Made by a program: the position numbers and the translations under genes. A stretch of 64,000 nt of DNA from Siphonodentalium dalli (taxonomy: Eukaryota > Mollusca > Scaphopoda > Gadilida > Siphonodentaliidae), in NCBI GenBank assembly GCA_032622095.1, contig CP136067.1, forward strand, positions 95,284,707 through 95,348,706, given 5' to 3'. Positions 47,421-59,000 of this stretch are shown here, piece after piece. The stretch's first letter is position 1, and each line of letters starts with the position of its first letter. The notes under the pieces are model-generated. The model did no database searches. It was given only the letters and a program-made list of their open reading frames with translations, and was not told the origin of the DNA.

Positions 47421-48430
47421 CCTAGCTGCCCGACTAATACTTATGCACACACAAGCGCGCACACAAGCGTTCACATACACGCGCATACATATATATATAC
47501 TCAACTGTAAAAACAACGAACAACATATAGCCCAGTATTTTTGTACAATAGAATGCCCATAAGGTTACCGACCCGTAGTTGATAACTACCAAACATTCAC
47601 AAGTGATACCAGGACATGCCGGGACACGGAATTCACGGGTAACTGAAGATAATCGACTTGAGTTAAATACTCAACACCGGGAACAGCTCACTAAAGGAAC
47701 CTTGGTTAAATGGTCATCATATTATTTACACAAACGGCGCTCTCTAATCCTCACCACACACAATTTCGGTGTTGAATTGGTCACGGTGGATCACTCTTTC
47801 AAAATAATGCCACGGTTTGGAGTGTTTTGCTTGCCGCACAACTTTACGTGTAGTATATAAACATCTGCTTCACTCACACAGCTTTTTTGAATAGTATCGC
47901 GTCCATACTATCAGTGTACTATTTTATTACTGTATTATTAAGGAAATTCATAATTTGGTAACTGTTATCTCTAAATTATAACCTACAACCAAGGCATTTG
48001 TGTGCCGTTAAATATCTAGATTTAACTTGATGGCTGACTATTGGATCGCAATATACTGTATATTGTACATTTGTTAAAACACCAGTATGCATTACGGATA
48101 ACACACTCAACGATCAATTATAAAATTCAACGCGTGTGATCCTTTGGGAAAACTAATAATTGATAATCTGGCGACTCAGCATTGTCACTATTAACGACCC
48201 ACCAGCCGGTTTGTTTTAAAGATAACCCTTATAGGCAAGCGGGTGTCTGGCCACGTGACACATATGGCAGGGTCGCGAACACCAGCCCTAGCCCTCCGGA
48301 ATTAATGTAACAAGTCAGAATAACATTGCGGGTGGACTATAGCGCCTTTCCGCCTGTAAACTTAGATATAGTGAAAGACATATTGCATGCTTTAAAACAA
48401 ATCCGTCCATGGAGGGGGGGGGGGGGGGGC
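47421..48430. other. Non-coding stretch with CA-rich tract
   Basis: 47440-47505 is CA/CG-rich simple sequence. An open frame of 93 codons (47579-47860) has no recognised domain. A (G)n tract lies at 48414-48429, just before the dispersed repeat. Confidence 0.45.
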
Positions 48431-48745
48431 GGGTAGTACAAAATTTGCAGGAAGGTATGCCGGAGTGGGTGGATGGCCCGAGGGGCAAAAAACACGTTTT
48501 TTACAACCTCATGCATTTTTTTAACTAAAGACCTTCGTGCCCTTATTTAACATTTGTAACAGTTTAAAACCTTTTATAACATCAAAAACACCATATTTAT
48601 GTTACTGGGACCTCATATGGGCATTAGTGGAGATGACATTATGCTATGGCATGTTGCATATTGGACGGTGGGGTGAAAATATTCCTTCCCGACACCCTTA
48701 GGAAAGAAGCTTCGAGAAATGTAAAACTGAAATAAATAAACTTGT
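48430..48745 (+). repeat. Dispersed repeat, partner of 31.83-32.13 kb
   Basis: It starts at the end motif GGGTAGTACAAAATTTGCAGG, next to a poly-G run, and ends 'AAATGTAAAACTGAAATAAATAAA'. It matches 31828-32130 in inverse orientation, and its first 35 bp match the end of the 800-bp repeats at 30.86 and 60.90 kb. Confidence 0.75.
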
Positions 48746-48779
48746 CTTTAACTAATACGGCAGCTCCGTGTCAAAACAG

Positions 48780-49150
48780 GGGTGAATCGTGCATTTTATG
48801 GTAAAAGCAACAAACTTTGTATACAACATCCGGAGGGGATATCTTGTGGATATAGATATCATGCCAAGCTAGGGAGAGCACATGGTTGCCATGGTAACCA
48901 CCGAAAATCATGGCCGCCAAAAATGCCAAATTGGCTTTTTGTGGAAGTGCGATTTTGGTGCCCCTCTCCCTTCACTGCACCCCTTACTCAAATAGCGCCA
49001 CTTTTGCCATCTTGAAATCACATGATTAGTTTCCTCGTTTCATGGAGAAGAATGTGTATCAACTTTGTGGAAATCGGCGCTGAACAGGTTTATAAATTAT
49101 TGTGTCCCTCTCCCCTTCCGTGCACCCCTGACTCAAATGGCGCCACTATT
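48780..49150. repeat. Fragment of a dispersed 'TGGCCGCCA' repeat
   Basis: The words 'TTGCCATGGTAACC' and 'ATGCCAAGCTnGG' at 48847-48901 recur in reverse at 59210-59245 (GTTGCCATGGCAACC, CCAGCTTGGCAT). 48955-49020 and 49095-49155 are internal near-duplicates (CCCTCTCCCnTTC..GCACCCCTnACTCAAATnGCGCCACT). Its class is unknown. Confidence 0.5.
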
Positions 49151-49310
49151 GACATGGTGTCACTTTAGAAAATTCTAACCCGCACAATTATCTTTCTTAT
49201 AAAGAAAGTACCAAAAATAGACCCCTCTGTTGTTATCTAGATGGTCCCTGTGAATTTCAATATAACACAGACATACATTGGCAAATATCTACCATATATT
49301 TTTCAGATTT

Positions 49311-50076
49311 CGTATATATATGTGCACGCTATAGACTCGAAAACGGCTCGACCGATTGAGCCCAAACTTGCTATCTAAGGGTAAAAATAAGCGAGAAGTG
49401 TCATCGGACCATTCGCGAGCCTGTGCGACCACTCCTTCACATTCAATTTCCACCACAATGGGGATTGATGGGTTAATCGCGTGATAGTTAAAGAGCGTTC
49501 GTATCTGCGGCGTTGTTAATAAAGAGCGTTTATATACACGACGAATATAAATACCGACCGTATCGGAAACTGGGGATTTCGAGACGAATTTTCGTACTTA
49601 GTGGTTCCAAGGAACGGGGGAGATTTTCATCGGGTCATTTTGTCCGCCCGATGTGACCTTGACCTTGAAACGGGTATCCACAAATGATATATATGTGTGT
49701 GTCCTTTATAGACTCGAAAACGGCTCGACCGATTGAGCCCAAACTTGCTACCTAGGGCTACCTTTGTCCGGAAAGTGTCATGCACGGGTCAAATCGTGAC
49801 CCCGACCTGACATTGACCTTCAAAATGATCAAGTCAATGTCAAATCAGGTAAAACTGGCGGATTTCGACGAAATTTGATACCTATGTGAACTTTTGTCCG
49901 GGGAGTGTATTGGACGGGTCATATCGTGACCAGGACCTGACCTTGACCTTCAAATCGGGAAAAACTGGCGGATTTCGACAAAATTTGGTGCAATTGCAGC
50001 ACACGTGTCTCGGAAGCTGTAGCAATTGCAACAAACCCATGGGACGAATGTCGCCAGAGTCGGGCTAATCTGCTAG
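49311..50076 (+). mobile_element. Helitron-like element, second copy
   Basis: The right end reads TCGGGCTAATCTGCTAG (50060-50076), followed by T and AT repeats, the same CTAG|T terminus as at 36456. The inside contains a tandem 'GACTCGAAAACGGCTCGACC GATTGAGCCCAAACTTGCTA' block at 49333 and 49703, and duplicated 'AAACTGGCGGATTTCGAC' segments (49852 and 49964). The hairpin before CTAG is weaker than in the first copy. The left boundary is uncertain (49311-49322). A 60-codon ORF at 49886-50068 is incidental. Confidence 0.55.
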
Positions 50077-50094
50077 TATATATATTATCCATAA

Positions 50095-50480
50095 CGGACA
50101 GCCAGCACTGATCTCAAGGGTCACGATCACTGTGAAAGGTCAAGGTTATTGTCAAACGATGCTGTTTTTAATACTTTACGTCATATTATTAGTCTTTATG
50201 TTGACACATTAACAACACATCATTATAAGTCATTTTGGATATGATCCGAAGCTTGAAACCTATGGCAGCCAATTTGGTAAAAACACATGAGTTTTGCCAA
50301 AAATAAACTAGCCATTATGGATTGCTAATGCCTAGTAACACCATAGGAAACTGTTGGCTATGCGTCTATTTGGATTGGATATGCGTCAGACCATATATTT
50401 GTTAGAACATATACCTTTTGTATATGGATAGATTCAAAATGGCCGCCATTTGAGCAAAAAAAAAACCTTTTATGTAAAGT
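50095..50480 (+). repeat. Dispersed repeat, inverted partner at 57 kb
   Basis: Blocks GACAGCCAGCACTGATCTCA, 'AAAGGTCAAGGTnATTGT', 'ATTATAAGTCATTTTGGATATGATCCGAAG' and 'AACATATACnTTTTGTATATGG' recur in reverse complement in 56985-57545. The partner has about 190 bp of extra sequence in its middle. Confidence 0.7.
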
Positions 50481-51480
50481 GTGTAACGCCATTTGTGGTG
50501 AAATTTGTGTAAAAATCATTATTTAAAAAATAAAATTGGGCTAGACAAAACAATATTCGGTGATTCTGATTTATTTATTTTAAAAATGCTTCAATTTATA
50601 ACTACATCAAAAACATCATTTACCCCAGATTTCTTCAGAATGTTTTCCCAATTTGCACATATTCATTAGGTTAATTTTAACATAAGTCAAGTCTTTTGTA
50701 TATTATGACCTTTTATTTTAATCTTCGTTGACTGTAAATTGTTCCTCCACCGTGACTAATAAAAAAACTGCTAATTAGGTTAAGAAAACACTAATTTACT
50801 ACATTTGGTCAAAATTGTGGACTGAAATGGTCATCAGTTGGAGAATTTTCTAACCTAAGGGTAAGTATGAGGTTTGAAATTTTGAGACAGTACAGAAATC
50901 AATTACATTATTGCTGTACTGTGAAGATGTAGTTCTAATATTTCGACTGTCCTGATGAAGGTCCAGCTCGGGCCGAAAGCTTGATATTAAAGAGTTATTA
51001 TGCTACAGTTTATTATCATAAATTCCCTGATCTGGAGGACAATGTCAGCTACGAAATATTTAAAACAAATGATTTCGCCATCAATAGTCATTGCGTTTAT
51101 ATATAATATATAATATAATACATTAACAATATAACAAGGATGGTGTGTATCGTCAATTTTGATTAATATTCGTAAAAACATAACATGATAATAATACTTT
51201 GGGCACGATTATTCCTAATTTATATTTGATAACCCTACCGGAGTGCTTCTCATCACTTTAAATACAAAATGTAAGAAAGATCAAAATGTGCAAAAATTCG
51301 AGTACATGTAGTTAGCTAGTTGCGCATCATGTGGACAAACATTCGACTAACCTAAGTTAGCCTTATTGACACTTTATTTGTTTCCAGTGCAGCTGTTTTG
51401 GTGCATCGATTGATGTGATTATAATACAAAACTTACATATATTATCAATATATCTTCGTACAAATAGTTCATATTGGACT
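50481..51480. other. Non-coding stretch with a hammerhead-like motif
   Basis: No gene is seen. 50940-50985 holds CTGATGAAGGTCCAGCTCGG followed by GCCGAAAGC, a 'CTGATGA / stem / GAAA' word order common in the non-coding ends of Penelope-like and some other retroelements. It suggests a retroelement tail upstream. Confidence 0.4.
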
Positions 51481-51489
51481 TAAATATGC

Positions 51490-51800
51490 ACATAAATGTA
51501 CATTGGCCTTATTCGATTCTCAAATAATCCTATGGTGAGCTTATAGACTTTATTCCGTTGAATGGCGCGGGCCGCAGTGACGACACATTGTAAAGAGTGT
51601 GAATCTGGTAAGTCATGCCGACGAAAAAAGTAGATGAAACAATTCACAATATTGCCAATATTGGCTTATTTCGTATGGAACTAGTCCCATATTGGACTGT
51701 TTTAAAAACCTCATTGTACGCCCATATAGAGTGTATATTGAGGTCAAATAATGCATATATGAGATTATTTGACTCATTAAAATAAGATCGCTATGTGCTC
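51490..51800 (-). repeat. Dispersed repeat, partner of 19.3-19.64 kb
   Basis: Reverse-complement match, centred on GAATGGCGCGGGCCGCAGTG (51560-51579) and CGACGAAAAAAGTAGAT (51619-51635). Confidence 0.65.
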
Positions 51801-51913
51801 AAATATGTATAATCAGACTAAGCGCCCCTCGATTAATCGATTCTGATAAGTGAAGCTATTCTGATAAGTGAAGTGCATAATCCGATTGATCGCCCCTTAA
51901 TTACTATTTATTT

Positions 51914-52320
51914 GGATTCGGGGGTACGAACAAATATTTGATTCGAGTCGAGGAACCCACATATCAAAGCTCAGAGTTATTAGAACTCGATTTTTGAAAT
52001 CTATTTATTTTCACCGTTCGATACTTATTAGTGCGCTAGTAAAAAGTCGACGAGCCGACGGTCTCAGACCAAATTGCGGGTGAAGATGGATAACTCTAAA
52101 ATCAAGAGGCTTTTTGCTGATAATAGGGCCAAATTTCGTCGAACAACATGTTGATAAATAACACGTTTCGGGCAATTGTATACTATATTTGACAGTGGTT
52201 GGCATTATTTTTGGGTAATTAATCGATTCTGATAGCTGAAGCGGCATCTCTAATAACGTTGCTATTGGAATCTGATTATATGGGGACCATCGAATCGGAT
52301 TGAGTACCTTTAATTTAACG
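51914..52320 (+). repeat. Dispersed repeat, copy B (direct partner at 28.5 kb)
   Basis: Matches 28530-28915 in direct orientation, with the start AACAAATATTTGATTCGAGT at 51929 and the end CGGATTGAGTACCTTTAA at 52297-52314. A 156-codon minus-strand frame (52011-52481) runs across it. The frame is not preserved in copy A, so it is a chance ORF despite its length. Confidence 0.75.
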
Positions 52321-52780
52321 AGAACAGACTGGTATAGTTGTAAGTGTTGAATTTCTTTGGAATGCCTATAATACAAAAATAGTGTTTTGAGTGGAAATAA
52401 ATATCTCATTCGTAACTGAGACAGATGCTTATTTCGGCTCATGGCAACCCATTCGCGAAAGTAAACACTTGTCTGGGTCACTCATTGGATAATTTTGGTA
52501 CATGCACCCACTCATAAATACTATATACTGTTATCATCCTCTGTGTACTCTTATATCAGAACAATTGGTTTAAAACGTAGCCGGTGTTGAACTTGAGGCG
52601 TATACTTTATAAAGCAAAATGATCTCGTACGAGAATATCAGTAATAGACCGTTTTCACAATCGATCACGAATTATCTCCCCATTGTGTGACCGGATGAAG
52701 GTCAGAGCGAGAGCGAAGCGAATTGTGTCATCATTATTTCGTTTTTGTTTATTCTGAACTCAGCTCTGAACTGAGTAATT

Positions 52781-53200
52781 TGCGTTGTGACTTGGTTCAT
52801 ATAAAATAAAGCTCCCATCAGCTTATGTCTATATTATTATGTATATGTAATTCATAATCCAAATAAAATTATTTTAATGATATTTGATGGACGAAAATCT
52901 AATTAAATCGCATAGAACACAGCGCGACGGACACCAAGTTTGGACATTTTGCGTTGTGGTTTGGTTCATATACAATAAAGCTCCCATCAGCTTATATCTA
53001 TATTATTATGTATATGTAATGTTTATATGACCAAATAAAACTATTTAAATGATATTTGATGGACGAAAGTCTAATTAACCGCCTAGAACACAGCGCGACG
53101 GACACCAAGCTGCGGCTTGGTGTTTGGACATTTTGCGTTGTGGCTTGGTTCATATAAAATAAAACTCCCGTCAGTTTTATCTATATTATGATGTATATGA
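52781..53200 (+). repeat. Left satellite array of the fold-back element
   Basis: Units start TGCGTTGTGnCTTGGTTCAT at 52781, 52950 and 53134 (169 and 184 bp). The second unit has an extra, partly palindromic CCAAGCTGCGGCTTGG. The third unit is interrupted at about 53200 by a nested insertion and resumes near 53940 (TACTATTTTAATGATATT, then GGACGAAAGTCTCATTAAA). Confidence 0.85.
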
Positions 53201-53204
53201 TTTT

Positions 53205-53935
53205 TTTATTTTTGAATTTGAATTTGTTTATTAGCATTATATTTAGCTATATATAGTTGATTAGATGAGAATGGGAAACAAACACAAGTGACGGTGAAGA
53301 ATGAGTGTATATATAGATGGGTGAAAGATTTTTTTTATAAAAGGTTACAAAGGATAAGTATTAGTAACCTACTAATAGAGTATTGTGTGTACCAATAATT
53401 ATTATTATGTGACTTATATAAGGTATGGTCAGAAGAAGATATCAAATATTTGTCACATATGAAGTATGAAGTACATGGCTAAATCAACTTAAATAATTAA
53501 ATAGCAAAAAGCAGGTGCACACAAATGTATTAATGATTGAATATTTTTGCACTGGATTTCAGTTAAATAGTTATTGAAAGGAAATGGCTAAATTAAATTC
53601 AATAATGAATATATAGAGGATATCCACACTTTTTCAGTGGATATGGGTTATATCTCATGAGTGAGGCCAAAACATTGAATTTCTACGAGTGGCTTTAGCC
53701 TCGAGTGAAAATTCAAATGTTTTGTCATCACGAATGAGATTTAACCCATATCCACTGAAAAAGTGTGGATATTCTGTTTATTATATACTTTAGTTACTTG
53801 CCTATGGCCCCAATGAATGTCAGTACATCAGAACTTTCACCAGTGGGATATCACTTATATCTCACTAGTGGGATATCATTTATATCTCACTGCTAAAACC
53901 TTATAATTCATGGGCAAGTATATAATAAATGTGTA
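53205..53935. mobile_element. Nested insertion with two hairpins inside the satellite unit
   Basis: About 730 bp separate the two halves of the third satellite unit. It contains a hairpin at 53611-53778 (GGATATCCACACTTTTTCAG pairs with CTGAAAAAGTGTGGATATTC), and a second one using TTATTATATACTTTAGTTAC/AAGTATATAATAAA (53778-53933). The latter has a 'GTGGGATATCAnTTATATCTCACT' duplication. No coding capacity. Confidence 0.6.
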
Positions 53936-54340
53936 TATGTGCTGTTTATATCTCCGAATAATACTATTTTAATGATATTAAATATCATTAAAAATTTTAT
54001 GGACGAAAGTCTCATTAAACTGAAATCATCCATTCACAAGTCTTAATTAGTAAACGGTAAGCTGATTAGAGTTTTCACTCTAAAATCTTAATTTCTAAGC
54101 GGTAAGCTGATTAGATGTTTCTTCTTACTGTTATTGCGGCAATTTTAAGTGTGAATTGTTGTTGATGGCTGTCACCTATTGTAGTTCAGTGTTTTGGCAG
54201 TTAGTTGTAATCAGACATTTTGGCACTGTATGGAAAGGTTGGTTATTTGACAAAGACTTTACTACAAAAACTCAAACTAAAGGTTTTCATAATGTAAAGA
54301 CATAATACCACCACTTTGGACGAACAACAATTGCGAAAGT

Positions 54341-54655
54341 ATGAATAATGTAATCAAATTGGAGAATAACTGGAAAGTGTTAAAGTTGCCAGGTCTAACA
54401 GACAGACTGAATGACATAGCAAATGACCAAATGCAAGATGTAAGAAGTGCCCTATATGGCGCAGGTAACTACCGACTGACTGGCGACGCAAGAAAAGTAT
54501 TTGTAAAACACGGGACATGGATTAATTTGACATATGAACAACGCAGTAGACGATTGAGAGGACTTTTGACCTTCGTCGTTGACAAGATCGTTAGCCGATT
54601 GACAATCGCAAAAACTGCGGCCATAGCCAAGAAACCAGGTAAAATAAGAGGGTAA
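54341..54655 (+). CDS. 104-codon ORF inside the fold-back element, unknown function
   Basis: ATG to TAA, 104 residues, basic, no signal peptide or membrane segment. The N-terminal part reads MNNVIKLENNWKVLKLPGLT and the C-terminal part is Lys/Arg-rich (IVSRLTIAKTAAIAKKPGKI), with RSRRLRGL in between. It is the only open frame of any length in the single-copy centre of the element, about 1.1 kb inside the right end. It may be the remnant of an element-encoded DNA-binding protein or the first exon of one (the frame reaches GTAAAATAAGAG, a possible donor GTAAAA at 54638). I recognise no family; it could also be fortuitous. Confidence 0.3.
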   Translation: MNNVIKLENNWKVLKLPGLTDRLNDIANDQMQDVRSALYGAGNYRLTGDARKVFVKHGTWINLTYEQRSRRLRGLLTFVVDKIVSRLTIAKTAAIAKKPGKIRG

Positions 54656-54699
54656 AATCCTCTAAAACGAACTCAAACAAACGCCTTGCAGTTCAACAA

Positions 54700-54900
54700 T
54701 TTAAAAAATTTCTTATTTTCAATCATCAATTTTTTTCTCAAATTTTTATCATCAATTTTTCTCAAATTTCAACAATATCAATCATCAATTTCTCTACAAT
54801 TTCAATCAAATTCAATCTCTGCCTGCTTAATTTAATTAAATTTTTCTCTATTCCAATCATCATTTTTTCTCAATTTCAACAATTGGTTTAAATAATATTT
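54700..54900 (+). repeat. AT-rich degenerate short tandem repeat
   Basis: Irregular copies of 'CAATCATCAATTTTTCTCAAATTTCAA' (about 25 bp) in the centre of the fold-back element. Non-coding. Confidence 0.6.
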
Positions 54901-55121
54901 TATTTTAACTAAACAGAAAAGAATTACAAACAATACATACATACAAAACGTTCAAAAGAGGATTGGGCAACAAGCTTAGGGGCTTTTGTTAAGTCCTATT
55001 TCAACAATTGACTAAAGTGGTAAAGTAATATTACAACCACTATAAACTGTACATATGTATAAACATATACATAAAAATAAAAGTCGCAAAGCGCAACGAC
55101 ACACACTCCCCTTGAATGAAA

Positions 55122-55600
55122 ATTGTCCAAACATGTTATATAGGCAGTTTAATGAGACTTTCGTCCAGCAGATATCATTAAAATAGTTTTATTTGGTATA
55201 TAAACATTACATATACATAATAATATATAGATATAAGCTGATGGAAGCATTATTTTATATGAACCAAGCCACAACGAAAAATGTCCAAATACCAAGCGCA
55301 GCTTGGTGTCCGTCGCGCTGTGTTCTAGGCGGTTTAATTAGACTTTCGTCCATGAAATATAATTAGAATCGTTTTATTTGGTCATATAAACATTACATAT
55401 ACATAATAATAGAGATAAAAGCTGACGGGAGCTTTATTTTATATGAACCAAGCCACAACGCAAAATGTCCAAACACCAAGCCGCAGCTTGGTGTCCGTCG
55501 CGCTGGGTTCTTGGCGATTTAATTAGACTTTCGTCCATCAAATATCATTAACATAGATTTATTTGGTCAGATAAACATCACATGTACATAATAATAATAT
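55122..55600 (-). repeat. Right satellite array of the fold-back element
   Basis: Three units inverted relative to the left array. The word 'ATGAACCAAGCCACAACG' occurs at 55259 and 55444, and 'GACTTTCGTCCA' at 55156, 55340 and 55527. The intact unit period is 185 bp. These copies contain the same GC-rich palindrome (CCAAGCCGCAGCTTGG). Confidence 0.85.
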
Positions 55601-55801
55601 GCACGTAATATATCCTTCTGCTGAGAAGATTTCAGTTTCCACAATTCATCCAAATTATAATCGCAGTGGACGTCAACATTGTTTCTTTTGTCGCTTATGA
55701 TTTTAGCATGGAATTCTTGGAATATGTATACACAGAGAGCCTCGCTTTCGCTCTGCTAGATAGGGGACATAATTGCTTAACTCGATTGTGAAACTGGCCT
55801 A

Positions 55802-56110
55802 TTGCTATTGTCTGGACTTGTTATGCTGGCGAAAACTGTGGACTATCGACAAAGGCACTGCGGGTGGTCTGTTGTTCAGACTAAACTCTCATTCGCGAGG
55901 ATGCCTCACCAGCAGCGCTACGTACTGCGTGATCAGTATAACATTACCACTGATCGCCGCCAAAACAGTGTCACTTGCAACACATAGGAAACAGCCGTCC
56001 ACACCATACTGTGCCATAACCGATACAAAATCGAAGACTGTCCCCCTCCAATGTGTTTTTGTTCTTGAGGACACAATTGTCACGGTTATTCACGCTGTTG
56101 GTGTAGGATT
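55802..56110 (+). other. Cysteine-containing open region, not a confirmed gene
   Basis: Frame 55802-55987, continued past the TAG, reads cysteine-rich segments (CHNRYKIEDCPPPMCFCS, then GHNCHGYSRCWCRI) with two stops. Overlapping frames on both strands are also open (55773-56114 + and 55889-56083 -). It may be a decayed secreted cysteine-rich gene or chance. I recognise no family. Confidence 0.2.
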
Positions 56111-56984
56111 GTAATATATGACAACTTCAGAAATTAGCAGTCTTCCGGGGACTTAATATCGAACGTTTTTTCCTTTTTGAAAACAATGAAAACTGGTTCA
56201 GCCAGTTACAGATGTGTTGATGATTTAAATGCAGACAGTGAACCACAGTGCAGTTATATTTGTCGATAACTTCCTGTTGATCTCTCCGAGACAAAATCCA
56301 TACATGGGAATGACATGACCACCATCCGATTTTAAATCTTCGAAATACATTTTTAATGTATAAACCTACATACACGGATTGAAATAGTTGGATGGGACAT
56401 GGTATGACATGATATTAATTATTTGATACAATAAAGTGCACTAAGACTATAACAATTGAATAACACATTCAAAGCAAGCACCAACTACCTGTAGTGTGCT
56501 GTCAAATATCTATATCACCTTGTCTTTCACTTTATATTACCTCTCTCCCTCTCTACGTCTGTCTTACATATACTGTTTGTGTTCTACTGAAATTGTGTTC
56601 AACTATCCTTTCACAATTTCAGTCAGTCGAATTTTTCAAAGCAATCAAACAAAAACAAAAGGCTCATTTTTCTATTTAAAAAACATTAATGTCGTTATCG
56701 CGATATATGATTTGAACAAACAGCGACCGATTTGATGCATAGTTGATAAACGGAATTTTCTTAGCAATATCTCGATCGTTTTCACAAAGCGGATGTTTTA
56801 CCTGAGATATGGATTTTAAATTGTGTACTTGAGCAATCCCAGGGCGATAACTTTAAAGCATTTCAACTGAACTGATCCCTGTTCTACAACAATATCTCGA
56901 AATAAATCAAAACTTCGATACTCAACAGTTGTTAAATATATATTATTATTGGCGTACGTGTGTCATATTACCATACTGTTGGGG

Positions 56985-57545
56985 TAGCATTTTGAATCTA
57001 CCCATATATAAAATGTATATGTTCTAACAAGTAAATATCCAATCAAACTAGATGCACTGTGAACAGTTTTCTATGAAGTTGTTGGTCATTAGCAATACAT
57101 AATGGCTATAGTATTGCAAAAACAGGTGTTTTCACCAAAATGGTTGCCATTCCAACGGTGTACATTCTTCGGATCATATCCAAAATGACTTATAATGGTG
57201 TGATATACATGTGTGCCAACTTCGATGCTTTTACCATAACATTGACGATTGTGTCCTCTTTCCACCCAACTAATAGTGTGGCCATTGTCTATCGGGAAGA
57301 GCAATTTCTAATTTTAAAGGTCGGCAATTGGCCCGGTCACATGTTTCGTAAAGTAATAATCAGCCTATGGATAAGATATGTGGCTCAAAATAAAGGCTAT
57401 GATCTCCAGAATGTAACAAAATATCAATATGATGCAATAAATTGAGAAAGGTTCCTCATAAAGACAAATAATAGGACATGAAGTGATAATATCACTTGAC
57501 CTTTCATAGTCACCTTGACTCTTGAGATCAGTACTGGCGGTTCGT
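56985..57545 (-). repeat. Dispersed repeat, inverted partner of 50.1-50.5 kb
   Basis: Contains 'CCATATATAAAATGTATATGTTCTAAC', 'CTTCGGATCATATCCAAAATGACTTATAATG' and 'TTGACCTTTCATAGTCACCTTGACTCTTGAGATCAGTACTGG' in reverse sense relative to copy 1. The 101-codon frame 57140-57445 runs through the repeat and has no domain. Confidence 0.7.
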
Positions 57546-59000
57546 CTTGGAGAATATATACATATAAGTATTATTATATAACTATATCCACCAATAAGTC
57601 CACTGTTCTCACTAAAATACTTCATATATGATCATTTTCCAGCATTCTCAGAAACCACATACTGTTGCTATGGTAACGCCATTTTTGAGGCAATTAATCG
57701 ATAAGAAGCTTGTCAGCATTGGGTTTCAATGTTTCCAGTATATGGGATTTACGATTAACTACATTGCCCAAAATCCCCAAATTTGTTTACGAAACCCATT
57801 TTTTTTATACAAAATTTTAATGACAGGCTACTATGAAGGAAGTTGGAGTGTGAAATGGACCGATCTTCCTGAAGCATCCAAAGGTTGCCGAGAACTATTG
57901 CGATGTGGTTGCTAGAAAGGGTGCAAAAACATTTGTAATTCTCGAGGGCATCATTACGCTGTACTGATCTATGCAGCTGCAATTGCAAATACATTAATGT
58001 CTAAGTAATCGACCCCTTAACCACAGCATACTTAACCACAGATTACTTAGGGCATTACTGTAAGTGTTGCCAACAGTGGCATGTATGCAAATTTTTCCAA
58101 CTCTTTAGGGTGCGTTCACACAACTAGCAGAATTGACTGGCGATTTGTCATGAATTCTTCATACATGACTATCCTTTGCACATTCTTGAATGCCACTTAT
58201 TAGAATCGCAGAATGAGTGTCTTCGATTGTTTTATCCGATATTGGAGTGACGAAATGCCACGAGTTATTGCACGATTGATTCTCATAATATATTAGAATA
58301 ATGTTTTTTAGCACACTTCAGTTGTATAACAACTATATGGGGTATTACATATATCTCACTATATTCCTATTTCAAATGTAAACAATTCATATCATACCTT
58401 GTCGCACATAATTCGCACCTATGCTCGTAATAAAAACATTTGCTGACCTCTAATTTGAAGAACTATAGTTAATATCATAAATATTTAAACGTTGCATTAC
58501 TTGTATGTTGCGCATATAATTCCACAATGATTAGCAGGCTATTAGCAGCTTGTCAAATTGTGAGTAAGTATTATTATAGCTGCACAAAGGTAATCGTGTA
58601 GCTCCATAGCAACGGTTGCCAGGCAGTTTTGTACCAGACCAATGGGCAATATTGTCCACACACACTCGCTAAAATGATAATATGACATACAGTTAACACG
58701 GAAGATTGTCATAATCAACATTCAGACAGTTTTATATGATAGAAATGCTTCTCGTTTCATTGTAATCATCAATTATAGTAATCAAAACAAACAACCCTAT
58801 GTACATACCATTGTTTTGTTTTGTTTTTGCATTATATTTACGCTATGCCATCATCTAGCCTTTAATTTGTGTTTTGCAATCCTTAAAATTGTTATATATA
58901 TACAGAATGATTTATCAGTTTATATTTTCTTGTCAAAGTACATTTTTATAATAAAAAATGTACACACATCTCAATAAAATGTTGATACACGCATCCAATA
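57546..59000. other. Non-coding stretch; a lone TIR-like end at 58107
   Basis: No gene is seen. TTAGGGTGCGTTCACACAAC at 58106-58125 resembles the left end of the TTA-flanked element at 32266 (TTAGGGTGCATTTACATTGC). I found no matching right end nearby, so it may be a solo or truncated copy. The 95-codon frame at 57628-57915 has no recognised domain. Confidence 0.4.

Larger units (their letters stand above)
52647..55799. mobile_element. 3.15-kb TA-flanked fold-back element with satellite arms
   Basis: The left end GACCGTTTTCACAATCGA pairs with the right end TCGATTGTGAAACTGGCC, extending to about 37 bp with some mismatches. TA flanks each side (52645-52646 and 55800-55801). A second inner match, 'AGAGCGAGAGCGAAGC' and 'TCGCTTTCGCTCT', follows. 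Inside each terminus is an array of three units, inverted relative to each other (separate entries), and the middle contains one ORF (54341-54655). Structurally this is a fold-back or large non-autonomous DNA transposon. Molluscan 'pearl'-type elements also carry tandem units of about 160-180 bp between short inverted ends, but I cannot test homology. Confidence 0.75.

Noticed and set aside
47579..47860. 93-codon ORF next to the palindrome
   Set aside because: No domain, no conserved motif and no relation to the gypsy pol; probably chance.
52011..52481. 156-codon minus-strand ORF
   Set aside because: It lies across a dispersed repeat whose other copy (28.5 kb) does not preserve the frame; no domain or splice support.
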